Shown: positions 1 through 13,765 of the stretch, piece after piece | Position numbering within the stretch: position 1 is the first letter of the stretch | Layout of the letters: the number at the start of each line of letters is the position of its first letter | Assembly: GCF_008831285.2 (NCBI RefSeq) | Contig: NC_045143.1 | Span: 14,657,151-14,721,150 of the forward strand | Reading direction: 5' to 3' | DNA from: Nymphaea colorata | Lineage: Eukaryota > Streptophyta > Magnoliopsida > Nymphaeales > Nymphaeaceae | DNA: 64,000 nt | Notes under the pieces: generated by a model | The model's database searches: none | What the model was told of the DNA's origin: nothing | What the model saw: the letters and a program-made list of their open reading frames with translations, nothing else | Translations under genes and position numbers: made by a program

Positions 1-211
1 AGACTGTGAAATATGAAAACAGCAGCACACAAGGAGGAAAAGAGACGATAAAAAGTGTGAGATGGGTGGCGTGTGAGGGTTTTGGGGCTCCTTTTCCGTA
101 GCTACTGGTTGAACAAGCTAGCGATCGACTATGGCTGGAGATTTCCCCAAATCAGTTTCTACCGACTGAGAGAAACTGATGGGTACCCGACTGAGAAGCC
201 ATTGATCGACT

Positions 212-236
212 AGAGAGAGAGAGAGAGAGAGAGAGA
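212..236. repeat. (GA)n microsatellite
   Basis: Uninterrupted GA dinucleotide run. It sits in a stretch (1-2600) where I see no convincing gene; the short open frames there have no recognisable domain. Confidence 0.9.
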
Positions 237-1179
237 CTGCGTTGCAGCAGCTAGGTCGTCGCTGCTGAAGATGAGGTGGTCGAGCTCGTCCGCTGCTGGA
301 GACGTGGTGGAGATGGAGTTGCAGTGGTCAGTGGTGGGGGCAGTAAAGGCAACTGTAGCTTTTAAGGGCGTGGGAGCGTGACGAAAATGAAGCCCTGGCA
401 GGTTAATGGGCTTCATTTTCTTCGGTGGATGCATGTCGGACCTCAACAGGTCCTACAGATTTCCGCGGAATAGTTTGCGCTCTCGCCTTTGAGAGCGGCG
501 GACGATCCATGGAGCGCGGATAAAACGGTAAAACTAGGATGTTCATCCGTGGCCTACGGTAACATCCACGCTCGCTCTTTTTAAAACAAAAAGTTTTTGT
601 CCAAAAAGACAACTTGTAATTTTGTCGGTCGTGTCCAATTTATCTTGTCAAGTGTTCGCTTAAACCACAGGCGAGACATGTACAATTCTCTTGGAAAATT
701 GCAAGAATGGTCGACCTTATTAGCGAAATTCTCAGAAAAGCTGTTACAATTTTTAGAAATCCATGCCACAAAGTTTTTCTTAAAAAACTTTTCTAGAAAA
801 AGGCTTGCAAAAGTTATTTTCAATAAAAACTGAAGATTTCATACGAAATTGTGAAATAGTACCTCCTCAGTTTCTCAAATTGTCAAAAATGGGGTTTTCC
901 TATATTTGTTAGCAATTTTAATGAAAAAACGTAATGTTAGTACCTTTAGTTTTATTTAAAATTTTAGGAAAATGGTCCTCAATCTCTTGTTTTTATATGA
1001 TGATGATCACAATATTATTATTTAAGAAGTTTGAACCTGATATACTTTGCATTGATGCATGTCTATTCGACTTTGTTTTGTTGCCATTAAATTAAGCTAG
1101 AAAATGGCTTATTGTTTCTGTTTGAGAAACCGAGCTAGAAAGTTGTTTCTGTGAAAGGTAATAAACGATGTTTAATGAT

Positions 1180-1289
1180 GATAAACCCTCACATTTGAAT
1201 TTTGTAGGCAAAACGTGAACTGTGCATGCATTGGGATAAACCCTCACATTTGAATTTCGTAGGCGAAACGTGAACTGTGCATGTATTGG
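1180..1289. repeat. Two-copy 55-bp tandem repeat
   Basis: Two adjacent 55-bp units (1180-1234 and 1235-1289), each starting gataaaccctcacatttg, differ at only a few positions. This is a recent local tandem duplication in non-coding sequence, and no function is apparent. Confidence 0.9.
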
Positions 1290-2760
1290 TATATGCGAGT
1301 GCGAGTTTGTATTTTGGCCCAGTGTTTAGTTTCGTGTCGAGAGGTAGTGGTTGTCACACACTCCTTTGTCTGCATTAAAGGGCCTATAGGGTATTAGGCA
1401 GCACAAGGGCCCGAGATTTTGTTCTGTTTTTGTTAAAGAGCGAGGCGTCTCCTGGTCCCTCAAACCGGGTGCCTAGAGGGGCCGGTCTACCACTTCGGGT
1501 AACACCGGTGGTTGGACTCTGCTGCTGCAGCGGCGATCTAAGATATCTCAAGAGGCTTCACTACAAGTTACTCTCGATCAGTTGGATCGCCTGGTGAATA
1601 TATGTTTTGTGCTATATGTGAGTTGTGTCCATGGGTTTTCTATTGTTGCTCGACACGATGACCATACCTTTTGTAATGATAGGCTGCGATTGGAAGTCTA
1701 TGAATATTTGAAGGTTATGTACACCTCGTTTTTTATAATGAAACGTAACTCTAATATATATTAAGATTTGAAGACTTATGGCTGTTGACCATAAGGTCTC
1801 ATACGTATTTGTTTGACGAGATCAAATATTATTTTGTTGGGCTATGTTTCATTCATAGCTCGATTTTTTCATACTCAGAGGAATTCTGACCATTCTTTTT
1901 ATCTCTACAAGTAGTTCTTGAAAGTGTGACTACTAGATCGACATCCTCAATGGGAATTAGCAATCTAAATACTGCATCAGTTTTGAAGCATGGTGGTTAT
2001 TTTGGTTGTTTGGGTTCAAGTGTTTTATTGTCGAATAAATCATCTTTTAGTCATGAGTCGACGTTACTTTAGCTATTATTTATAAAAAAAGAAAAAGTTG
2101 GTGTCAAAACTTCGTGACAAGCCTCACGACTGAGCCTCACTCCTTCCTTCCGGTCATTGAGGCTGCGTAAGGGAAAATATGCCTGATAAAACAGGGAAAA
2201 TATGAGCAAATGAAAATACCCCTTTTTCACTCCTCTTCCGCTCTCTACATACATAAATGGCCTAAAATCTATATATAGACGCTGCTTTCCATGTGTTTCT
2301 CCAACTTAGACAAGCTTCAGCAATGGCGAATCTCCCATTGACAGCCTATTATAGGTCATTGATCCGGTTTACCAGCGATTCCTCTTGCCTCCGATTTCTG
2401 ATTTGTCCGCACATGGCAAAGTCCAGCAAACCTTTTATTCAAGCCGTTCACTTCACCCAGTGGGCTATTTTCTGATTTTTCCCTTCCCAAACACAAATGG
2501 ACTGAACTACCACCTCCCAATTGTCAAACCAAGACCATGGATCAGGTTTGATACCATGAGAAAGCCAGAAAAGAAATCTATGATTTATACTTAACTTCTC
2601 ATTTCGCATTAGCAGAACGCTAAGTAATATCTTCCCACAGAGACATTTGTAAATGATACATCTTCACTGGGGGCTTACTATCATGGAGCCCATTGTTTCT
2701 TTGTCTTCCATAATGTCGAAACCACCATGGGAAAACACGTCGTCAGGCCATAAAAAATAA
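1290..2760. other. Non-coding stretch, nothing recognised
   Basis: Short open frames only, with no family motif and no clear repeat boundary. Confidence 0.5.
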
Positions 2761-2765
2761 CTCTT

Positions 2766-3000
2766 TCAAAGAGATTTGATGAAGATATTAAACTTCCATC
2801 CCGTAAACCTCCATGCTGACTTCGCTACTCTGCATCTCAAAACACAGTGATCAATGGATTCCTCAGGAACCTCACACAATGGGCAACAATTAGCTAAATG
2901 TACACCAAACCATTTAATGTGACCAAGGGCAAGTAATTTACCATTAATCGCCATAAAAAGCATCTTTTAGCTCGTTGGATGGCATTGTTTTTCCATATCG
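2766..3000 (-). pseudogene. LINE reverse-transcriptase zinc-binding (zf-RVT) fragment
   Basis: The minus frame at 2766-2963 encodes a piece resembling the zf-RVT domain found downstream of plant L1-type LINE reverse transcriptases. It has a WFGVHLANCCPLC-like start, a Cys-x2-Cys pair, and an ESIDHCVLRC segment followed by AKSAW. Only this domain is present; endonuclease and reverse transcriptase are not adjacent, so it is a small remnant. It is separate from the longer LINE at 5.2-8.15 kb, which has its own zf-RVT region. Confidence 0.65.
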
Positions 3001-4035
3001 TTTATCCATTGCAATGATGATTCACTTCTAGGAATATTCAGACGAACGCTTGGTGTGCATTAACTGTAGCCAGGTGAATAGCATACATGATCGACAAAGA
3101 CATAAAAATATACACATGATTAACACCCAAGAAGAAGATGCATATGGTGTCAATGGCAGAAGGTGGACGAGAGAAGAGCTCAAGGTGGAAGCACGTGGAG
3201 TCCTAACAACTCCTACTGGCCAAGAACATCATTAATGAAGAAAATGAAGAGGAGAAGGAGAAAGGGCAAACCAAGACAAAGAAGAACCACCTAACCTAAG
3301 AGGGATGCTCTCCTCTAATAAAGGGAACTGTGCTTTGAGAGCGAGAGCGAGAGAGAGATGGATGATTACTTGCGTGAGAGTGCAGCCTGTGATCAAGAGA
3401 ATGAGAGAGATGGATTAAAGAGAAAGTGACTTTGGACCGAACAAGGGAAAGAATGAGCTACGAAAGAGGGCGTCTGGCATCGCGTCCAGGGTTAGGGGTC
3501 CTACAAGGACAGTCTTTTCTGTTCTCAGAGGACATTTGAACACTTTGTCCTCCCCGGTTCTAGTCCGGCATTTGGTTACCGTCATCCATTTTCAAGAACA
3601 GGGCGTTCTTAGAACAACGTGTTACATGAACCAAACGCCCTCTTTAAAGTTCAAAAACATTTTGTCCGCATTATTGGACTTAATTTCACACATGGTTCTC
3701 CATTCTAAGGTTACAACATTTCTAAGGACAGGCAGATTAATGGCAATCCCTTCGGAAAAAGAACTTTGGTATTTTAGTATTTATTTTATCAAGGCAAGAA
3801 AAGTCTGCTTGTGCATGCCTTTCTTTCAACCGTTGTCAGGAAATGTGAATCCGTGTTAGGAAAATCAGGAAAGCTGGTCCTCTTTGGGATATATCAGCCA
3901 AAGTTTATTGCAAAAATGAAATTTCCAGAAATAAGCACTAAGGAAATGTTTTTGACCGTGCTTCATTTAGTTGAATTATTATTGTCATAGGCTTACTTTG
4001 TTCATACACTTTTTATTAGGGATGTTAATAAATCC
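3001..4035. other. Non-coding stretch with purine-rich patches
   Basis: No gene recognised. A GA-rich tract lies at about 3236-3430. A 107-codon plus-strand frame at 3536-3859 has no recognisable domain and is probably chance. Confidence 0.45.
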
Positions 4036-4039
4036 AATT

Positions 4040-4575
4040 TGAATAGGAAATTGGCTGATGATACAATACTTATAAATAAATTAACTTAATTTTGGTAATA
4101 CAATCGACCGATTAGACAGCAATATTGGAGAAAGCTGTTGCTTTAGACCTTAGCTTTTCATAATATAGCTTACTCATGGCTATGTATTCATAAGAAAATT
4201 AGTAGAAAATGTTTTCAAATTTTTGAAAATTTTATTTTATTAAGAATTTCCTAAAAAAAAATATTTTTGTTAGAAACCACAAAAAATCTGGCAAAGGAAC
4301 CATATCTATGGTATATATAAAGACATCGTTTTAAATATATCATCAAAAATATAAGAACGGAGTAGGTATGTGACAATAATAATTCAACAACTTGAAGTAC
4401 ACCCAATATATCAAACAATTTCCTAATTGCATCGTTTATTTTGAAAATTTTTCTTTTTTGCAAAAATTTGTTCGCTCTTTCCACATGTCCTAACACGACT
4501 CACGCATACGTCAAGAACATCTGTGTGATTTGTGAGGATGAGGCTTGAAAGAGACTGTAATGGAGACGCCTTTCT
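4040..4575 (+). repeat. Dispersed direct repeat, copy 1 (about 0.53 kb)
   Basis: Aligns by eye along its length with 18070-18622 in the same orientation. Shared blocks include ttagacagcaatattggag, tatgtattcataagaaaatt, gtgacaataataatt and aacaacttgaagtacaccca, and both end with gaggatgaggcttgaa-like sequence. AT-rich, diverged by substitutions and small indels. No transposon termini or ORF are evident, so it may be an uncharacterised repeat family or an old segmental copy. Confidence 0.75.
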
Positions 4576-5239
4576 AGTGAAAAGTTTCCCCAGGAGGTAG
4601 GCTCCCCACCTTCATTAATAAAGAATAAGCTATGAATAGAAAAGAATATTTACATTATCCAGATCAGAAAGCAAACTACTAAAACGTAGTAGCTCCCTAC
4701 AAGAAAACCATCCAAATCAGAAAACAAGCTACTAAGCGCCTGTAGCTTCCTACAAGAATACCAGAAACCGCAATTGAAAGCAAATCACTTTCAGTTCACC
4801 CCTCCCCAAATCGCCATACTACCCAAAATCATATCTACCATCAAGAGCTCGACCCATCATGGCCACCAACCCAACTCTCGCGTTGATAGGTTCATTTACC
4901 AAAACAATACTACCTATTCTTAACATCCATCCACCTTGGTCTCCAAGGTCTTCTGCCATCCAAGAGCCCTCTGATTCTTCTAATCCACCCTTTATTATTA
5001 GAAAATAAGATCATTCTCTCAGTTTATTATTAGACAATAACATCATTCTCTCAGTTCCAACAACACCCTCAGTTAAACCAACTTAACAGCTCCACCTCAG
5101 GAGCATCACCGCCATCTTGCGCCCCTATCCAATTCACTAACATATCATGATCATTAAAGGCCTCCAAAATCTCCTTAACCTTCTACTGACAATAACGAGA
5201 TGAAGTCCCCATGTGTACAATGCTACAGTTGCAACAGCC

Positions 5240-8150
5240 CTACAAATCAGATTCGTCTTAGTCCATATCTTGACTAGCTGATTATCCTCTTCCTTCATCA
5301 AACCCGCCTTAAAGCTATATACAGTCCTGCCAAATAGAGAAATCTCATGTTGTCAATACACGAATCAGTCATCTTATCATGCATAACCATATTCCGCATC
5401 CACCACAACCTCCAAATGACTACTTGAAATAGGATTCTCCAACACCTATTAATCCATTTCATGCCCAAATCTACCCTTTCCCGTTCAATCAACTCTTCCT
5501 TAACCCCCTGCCATGGTACCCTACTTCTGCTTAAGAACTTAACCACAAAGGCCCACACCTTTTTTGCTTTACTGCAGTTAAAGAGTACATGAAAGATGGA
5601 TTCCTCTTCTTTTCTTTTTTTCTGTCCTGTGTGAGTAATTGTTACTCACACCTTATCATAAACAAACCATGAGGCCCTAGCTGGAATCCAGCTCTTCTAA
5701 ATCTCTCTCCTCCCTCTTTTTCTAATCTGGTTCCATATTACTCATGCTTTAACCTTTGCTTTCTCTCTCCCTTCCCATACTAATCTGATCCATATCAGAA
5801 ATTATACTAATATTACTATAGTATGTTTCCTTAGCCTCTACTAAATTCAAGGCAAGATCCATATAAATCCGCTCATAATGCTCACCCCTAACCTCATGAA
5901 TTAAAACTCTCTTTTCTCACCTATCTGGCCAAAACTTTAACATTTACTCCTTTCCCAACCTTTCATTTAATGAAGTCTTTTATCTTCATCCACTCTTTCC
6001 CCAAACTGACTCGTACACATGTCCCTTCCATGGAAGTTTACATGTCCATAAGCTGACATGGCCAGATTATGTTTAACTAAGCAGAGCCTACCACTAGATA
6101 ACAGGTTTACTTTCCACATTACATGCTTCTTTTCAAATTTTAGGATTAGATCCCTACAGTCCTCCCTAAGAGTATGATTCACCAAGGGAACTCCAAGATA
6201 CCTAATCGGAACTCTGCTTCCACCTGAGCAGATTCGCCAGTTTCTCCTTTTTCTCTCCCTGCACATTATAAGTTAGTAGCATCGATTTTCTTGGATTTAC
6301 TTTCAGTCCAGCTCTCTTTTCCATATCCTCTAACAAGGCTTTGATGCCATGCATGGGGGTATAAGTTGCTCTACTGAACATAATGACATCATCTGCAAAC
6401 ATTGAAGTACTTATTCCCATTTTGCATTTGGTGTAGTCTAGGGACAAACAACTGACTACTTTTGATTCTCTCCTTTATACTTCTGTTAACAACTTCCATG
6501 ACTGATATGAAGAGGTATGGGGATAGTACGTCCCCATGTCCTAACCCCCTTCTACTTTCAATCTCCCATTTCTCCAATTTACCAAAACTGAAAAGTATAG
6601 TTGTCAGACATTTCATGATCAACACAGTCCACTGCTCATTAAACCCCAACTCCAGCAAATTATTTCTCAAAAAGGCCATGACACCTTATCATATGTTTTG
6701 GCCAAATCCATTTTCAGAGCAACCACTTCCTCCCTCCTATTATAAAACCAGTGGAGCAATGAGTTTTGCTACAGCACCTGCTGCTCTAGCTAATTGTCCA
6801 CCCTTTCCAATGGATGACCATGCCCTCAACAGACGCTCCCTGGTTGTCACTAATGCCATCTCAAGACCTCCTTTATCCTGTTCACAATTACTTTTAAAAT
6901 TATTTTGTGTGTGCTATTTCATATTGCGATTAGCCTATAGTCTTCCAGCCGCTGAGCCCCTTTAGCTACTAACATAATATTTGTATGATTTATGCTCCTT
7001 ACGATCTGCCCTACTTTTAAAAAGTCTTACACATACCTACAAACATCGTTACCAATCGTATCCAACATTTATTGATATAAAAAGTTCGGAAATTCGTCTG
7101 GTTTTCCTGAGCTATCCTTATCAAGACTCTTCACCGCCTGCCAGATCTCATCATTTGTCACCGGAGAAGCCAGCATTCTATTCTTACCCTTTGTAACCTT
7201 CACTCCACCTAAATCACCCTCAAACAAGTTACCCAAGACCACATCCAAATTCAGGAAAGATTCAACGTAACTCATAACTGCTTCCATAATCTGATCCTCC
7301 TTCATGATAGTGTTACCATTCACTAACAACTTAGATATTTTATCTTTTCTGCCAATCTACTTTCTGCAATGGCTTGAAAGAATGTTGTGTTCTTATCCCT
7401 CTCTCTTAACCATGTTGTCTTGGCTTTATTTTTCCAATCTGCCTCTTACAAAACCTAACCTTTCATCCAAGGCAAACCTAATCTCTCCCTCTTCTTCAGT
7501 TTTATCATTATTACCTTGTTTTATTACATTGTTCTATATCATATTGGATGTCTGCTATTTTAGCTTGCAACTTCTCAATATTGTTAGTCAGCCTACTAAA
7601 GCTATCCTTATTCCATTTCACAAGGCCTCTACTCACTGCTTCCAACTTTTGAATCACTTTCAGCATTGCGCAGCCAGTGACATTAGACCTCCATTGCTGA
7701 TCAATCATTTTTCTCCTTTTTTCCACCAAAATCCAAGGCTTAGAGAATCTTAATCGCCTGCATTTTCTACTCCATTTCTCCTCCTCCGCACCAAAACAAC
7801 CAACGCCTTATGATCTGAAGTAGCACTTACTATTCTACGGAAGCTGAACTCCCATTCCCCCAACTCCTGCCACTGTCTATTCACAAAAGCCAGTGCAACT
7901 TACAATAGATGTGGTTACTCCCACTTCTTCTATTTGTCCATGTAAACTGATTGTCATAGCAACCAATTTCAACTAACCCACAACTTTCAATAAACCTGTT
8001 ACAGATCCTACAAGAATTGGGATCTGAGGCTGTACCTGTTTTGTCCTGAGGTAACCTCATTGTGTTAAAAATCTCCAACCAAAATCTGATAGTCTACCAT
8101 GTTCACCAGCAAATCTTCTAATTCTAGTAAGGTCCCCTTTTCAGGAAGGC
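5240..8150 (-). mobile_element. Degenerate L1-type LINE retrotransposon
   Basis: Read on the minus strand from the right, the order is as follows. An endonuclease fragment lies at about 7881-8078 (CGLVEIGCYDNQFTWTNRR then GSNHIYCKL, typical of plant L1 EEP domains). A linker frame is at 7511-7729 and an RT N-terminal part at 7069-7329. The RT core is at 6389-6679 (GHGDVLSPYLF) and 6202-6447 (FADDVIMFS, the catalytic block). Then comes YLGVPL at 5967-6266, and a zf-RVT/C-terminal region at about 5298-5600 (ESIFHVLFNCSKAKKVW). The frame is broken many times, so the element is dead. I could not define the 3' end, poly(A) or target-site duplication. Confidence 0.85.
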
Positions 8151-9190
8151 GAAGCTTTATCAGTTCAATAAAGAGGGAAAACAGTGGCAAGAGAGGGGTG
8201 TCAGGAATGTTGAAGGTCCTAAAGCTCTTGATTTTGTCTGTATTTGTTAAATCTAGAGCAAATTATGGCTAGTTTTTCAGGTAACATTATAACGCACACT
8301 AGTTGTTTTATTTCCTTTTGCATTGTCTAGTTTGGGGCTTTGCTTCAAACCAACATTGACTAACCTTTGCATCAACTATACATGAATTAAAATAATAATA
8401 AATAGATTTGGGGCCTTTTTATATTTTGCATCGGCTATTCAAGGAAGAATATTTGTTGCACAGAAAATGTTTGGTGAAATGCCTTATATATGGATAACTT
8501 CTTTTTAAAATGTTTCAGCTGACACATTTGTTTGAAGCAAAAACCAATTCATGTGCAATGAGACTGACTTAGTTGGCTTATTTATCTTTCCATCACCTAA
8601 ATAATCAAATATTACATAAAAATTTCCCTGCAGGATGTGCTTTTCAAGGTGGCAAGCTTGCCAATGGTCGAGAATTGCATGTCTGGTTATAAGAGTTGCA
8701 TGTTTGCCTATGGGCAGGTAATTTCTACTTTTGTCTGTTCAAACACATTGTCGTGTGCATATTTTCATTATTATGGTAATTGCGACCATCATCATCCTTG
8801 TATCAAAATATACATTTGTGCAAACGGGCAGTGCGAAGACATATACTATGATGGTTGAATTATATGATGCCCATGATTAGCTTAGAGAAGACCATGGAAT
8901 GTACATCGTTATGAGTAGATTAGTTTGTTATTTATCTCTTATTTTATGAGTCTATCTATTTCATGAAAGTACATGTTTCATTGATGATTTATCATTTTAA
9001 GTATGAGCTTTTTTCATTTATAGGTGGAAAGTCATGAAAGAGAAAAAAGATGGAGATGGAGGTGAAGCTAATTACTTGATGGATCATGAATTTTGTTGTA
9101 TGGTTGATGATTGATTGCAATAAGTTAGTCTTTTAGTCTTGTAATCAACAAGTTATCAATATAGAATTTGTATTATTTTTGTTTAATAAC
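8151..9190. other. Non-coding stretch, nothing recognised
   Basis: AT-rich sequence with short open frames only; no family motif seen. Confidence 0.5.
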
Positions 9191-9191
9191 A

Positions 9192-9246
<55 letters not shown>

Positions 9247-9266
9247 GTTATATATATATATATATA
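9191..9266. repeat. Compound (CT)n-(TA)n microsatellite
   Basis: A CT run (9192-9210) passes directly into an imperfect TA run (9211-9266). Confidence 0.9.
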
Positions 9267-9593
9267 ACACACACGTGTGTGCTCACCAGCATTGGTTCAT
9301 ACCAACAAAATTGAGGTATTACAAGGCGCAAACAATTGGCGGAACAAACAGAAAAAACAAAATCAAATGCAAACACTAGATAGAACAAATTGATGCAATT
9401 CAAATGCTAGGGAGAAAGAACATAGTTTTCAGTTCTTAAAATTTTCAAACAGTGGACAGAAGACACCACTAACAAGACAAATAGGATAGTGGTGTGGTAG
9501 ATAGGACGTCCTATCCATCTATCTAATGAGACAATTATCAAATGACCTCTTAGGGTCTTTGGTGACTATTTCAATTATGTCTATCATTGAAGT

Positions 9594-12060
9594 TGTCACA
9601 CCCCGACTTTTTACCCTCAATTTTTTTATTCTTTTCAACATATCATGTCGAGCTGCGACAACACAATATTCAAAATAGAGCTAGATAAATCAAAATATCA
9701 GCGAGGCGAATAATCCATTTATAAACCAGAATTAGTTCATACAAAATGACTTCTCATTTATCAATGACTCTTATAATAAAATTGCCCACAAAATAAAACA
9801 TCGATGTCTAAACAAAAACAAAACAAAATAAAGACATGACGTGCCTGCATGACTATACACGAAATATCTCCAAAACCTCTCTCTACGATGAGCCATTTGA
9901 TCAACATGCTGCCCCAGGTCTACCAAAACTTGAAAAAGATAAACAATAGAAGGTTAAGCCTTCGTAGTGTGACAACAAGCGAAATCAATTCATAACCCTC
10001 TAAGGTAAAGGATCAAATTTGAATTCCAAAATGCATAAGAAACATAGTTACTTAATACAATGATGCATACATGTATTCTTATAAACACTCAATGTAGTTT
10101 CTTACATATTTTATAATATATAGGGATTACTCAATAGCCACAATCAAAACACTTATTAATCATTTTCGATTGATTCAAATATACATTCCATTCAGTTAAT
10201 TGACAGCTTATGTGGGTGTAAAACACATGCACATGCACACCATGGGTGACCTTCAGTCAGGAGACAACCCTTCGTGGTGACCCAAAACAATACGGATCCG
10301 TACACGTTTCAGCGATAAAATGATATATGTATTCTCAAGAAAATTATTCGGTCTTTCCTAGGACACATAGGTTGAGAAGGCAGGAGCCCAACACTCCAAG
10401 CATAATACAATGATATCTTGGGGCTATGCACCACCTGCACTCCGAGCAGGTGAGACTAGTGGCGCGGTGGGATGTATCCTAAACATATTGACACAAACCC
10501 ACTAATTTTAAATCAATTAATCTTTCTTAATTTATCATTATGAAGATACATTCACATTTTGATTGGCTAGCAAATGAGATTGGTCCACTTCACGAGTGTA
10601 ACGATGCCTCAAACCATCTTCATAAGAAGGTCACACATTCAATTAGTACTATTGGCTAGCAAAATCATGTTCTATGGATCCTTCTACCCATTTAGTCTAT
10701 TAAATTATATCACTTCACAATGACAATGCAAATAAAAATTTCATAACAATCATAGCAATCAAACCATAACAATCACTTCATATGAAAACTTAGGTGAACC
10801 ACGAAGAGTAGTCTCGACTTGTGATTGGCTCGTAGCTGTCCTAAGCAAATATCATGCTAAGATGCTCACTAGTGTACAATTGGGGTTGAGGAGGTACACA
10901 ACTAGATACCCTGCTCAAGTTGCTTTAAGTAGTTATAATGTCTAGCATCCATATGCCATCACATAAAATTTTAAAAATAGTAAATCAATCTCACACATAA
11001 ATCCATATGCCAAAAAGCACATATATGCACTCATCATTCAAACAAGAACACATTCATGAATCCAATGATCCTGAAAATTCACACTTAGGCATGCAACATA
11101 CAATCCATATTTCGCTCTAGGTAGAGATTTGCCTGGAATATTGTCATACCTATCGTGCCCTTCCATAATGAAAAAAAAAATTTTTTTGAGCACTGTATCC
11201 TTTTGCTGAGGTTCTACTCGATGTACTCGGTCCACTTGCAAAAAAACTCAAAGCAATAAATTTTTCATACATTTCATTCTAAAAATCTATTAGATAGAAA
11301 AAAAGACTATCTAGTTATTGATCCTAAAAAGTGTCGAGAGCTTCAATCTACCTTTAGGAGTTTTCTTCAAACTTTTCCTTACAAGGTTGAGACAAATTAA
11401 TCTAAAATCCAAGTCTTCCATTCAGCATATCAGTTGCCCATTTAACGTCAAACATGATGTACCACCAATCCTTCAATCACAAGCACACCTTCATATTAAA
11501 AACCTCAATTCACATCTCTCAATTGCTACCCCCAAATGATGTTGGGGTCGTACAATTGGGATCACTCAGCATGAATCTTTTCAAATACATCATTGTGCGC
11601 ATCATCAATTATCTGGAAACCTATTCTATGTGGCTAACACTCTGTAGAGGCATCACCAATTGCAATTTTGCTTCTCCATTAGCAATCTAAAGATTGAACA
11701 CTATTTCACTAGTAGCGTACATCAAACAAATCAACTATAAAAGGGTGTTCCTTTCACACCCTAGTGCAAGTCCAAATCCTAATATCTTATATGTCTTGTC
11801 TTCCCCTCAAACTGCAAATATAAAATACAAACTCCATTCCCACATGCATCGCAATATCCAACAAAATATAGCATGGATCAGCACTCTTATAAAGCAGTTA
11901 TAGACCTTTTTAATGTAATAACATCTCTATCATGCTCCCTAAGTATTTCAAATATAAGTTCATCATGCCAACAAGATAATTATCAACACTTTTAGGGTAA
12001 AAGTCCAACAAAAATAAATTTGTTTAACTGTGCTCACCCCTTTTACAGTGCTCCAATTGA
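9594..12060. repeat. Probable unclassified repeat beginning TGTCACACCCCG
   Basis: The segment starts with TGTCACACCCCGACTTTTT, a start often seen at non-coding LTR-type repeats in plant genomes, and it lacks coding capacity. I could not find a matching second terminus or target-site duplication, so the right end is a guess. The open frames at 11038-11903 have no recognisable domain. Confidence 0.3.
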
Positions 12061-12229
12061 TATGGCCATCTGCGATAGCCACCCTGAATGCTTGGCCAGC
12101 CACTAGACGCCGATGACAATCCATTGTTGTTGCCTCCAGTACCCTCTATCACTGAAAGAAGGGGGAAAACAAATTCCTCCAAGCTGCCAAATCAAAAATA
12201 GCAGTTGATGAGACTAAAAAATGAATTGA

Positions 12230-12715
12230 CAAGATAAGGAGGAAGAACGTTTGGTCATTATGGAGAGAGGACCAAAGGGGAGCAGGATTGAGACAGCGGG
12301 AGGAAGGGTTTGAGAGTGTGAAAGACCAAAAGTGAGCACAAAAGGGAATGAATGATGAGAGTTCAAAGTGAAAGGGAGAGCATGGGATAGAGAGGGATCA
12401 GTTAAGAGAGCGGGTGAGCAAATGGGAACACAGAGGAGAGTGGCGGGACAAAGAATGGGAGTGAGGGAGACAGTAAGGGGCAAGAGAGGGAAAGAATGCA
12501 GGGGACCACGAGGAGCCAGCATGAGAGAGCTCGGTTGATGGAGACAAGCAGGCCAGAGGGATCAGACGAGAAGGAGGAGTGAGTGAAGGTCATGAGATGT
12601 GGAGGAGTGCTATGAGAGAGACAACATACAGTAGAGAGAGAGAGAGAGAGCAGAGAAGGAGAGTGTCTAAGGGAAAGGGAGAGAAAGAACAAGGGGGAAC
12701 AAAGAGAGAACTCAC
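12230..12715. repeat. Purine-rich (GA/GGGA) low-complexity tract
   Basis: About 0.5 kb with a strong G+A bias on the plus strand and a GA microsatellite at about 12634-12650. The Ser/Leu/Pro-rich minus-strand open frames here are composition artefacts. Confidence 0.75.
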
Positions 12716-13289
12716 CTCTCCATCATGCCTTCTCCACCTCTTCCACTAAGCTTCTCCTTCCTCTTCCCAAACTCTGTCACCTCTTCCTTCATTGTTCTTA
12801 TTCTGCTACCTCCTCAAGCTACAAAGCAAAGTGATGACCATTACTATGATTGATGCATGGACTGGATATTATTGGGCAGCATTTTGCTCTCTGAGTTCTT
12901 TCACATTGCTATTCCTAGCATCTGTTGTAATGTTATGGTTAGTTCTCGTATCAAATTAATCAAGAATAGTTCATTTTCAAGTTGAAAATTTTATGTCTCT
13001 AGTATCTAAACTCCCTTTCGCAAACAGATGTTGAGTAGATAGCTAATGGGTTGTGGGATGAAATGTTCCCACTCGATGGCCCTAATGCTTTAGTTTGTTT
13101 ATCTCAACCCTTTCTATAAAATAGTATAGAAAGCATATAAGATCATGTTGCATCATAATTGTGTTTGAAACCTCAAATTCTTTTTCTGAATATTAATTGG
13201 AATACGTCAATTAGTTGTATGATCTATCATTTTGATATTCTTTTCATTTAAAATTTAGTATGTAAACTGTGTTGGACTCTTTTGAGCAC

Positions 13290-13765
13290 ATGAACATGAA
13301 CATGTAGGAATTAAACATGAAAACACAAACTATAGAGAGGCATTTGACAAACCTTACTTAATTTCTTTCCTTCGTTTGCTTCAGCTGAACATGGGTATAT
13401 ATAGACCATATAGGATGTAAGTAACTCAATGCCCATCATAAAGTCCCAATTATTTTTATTTATTTTCTCCATTATTTATACTACTATCCATGCAACACCA
13501 GTATTTTCATTGTTACTCTACTATTTTTTTACCATTACTCTTAAAACAAATAAAAGCTTTTGTAATGTATGCATGGACCATAACTGACATTACGACACCA
13601 CTACAATACATTATGACACTATTACATACACAAGATACTTGGCAAGGTTAATCACATGCACATTGGTTAACCATGGCCATGAAAATCAATGGACTTTTAC
13701 AACTGTCACATGAATCATAAATGAATAATAACTATGGTAATTTGATTGACAACTATCACCTATTT
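13290..13765 (-). repeat. LTR of copia E (3' LTR, left)
   Basis: Direct repeat of about 17205-17662; boundaries approximate. Shared motifs include aactatgaccattt-like and caaggttaatcacatgcacattg-like sequence near the inner end. Confidence 0.65.

Noticed and set aside
12214-12692. Ser/Leu/Pro-rich minus-strand open frames
   Set aside because: They result from the purine-rich low-complexity tract; there is no domain or splice context.
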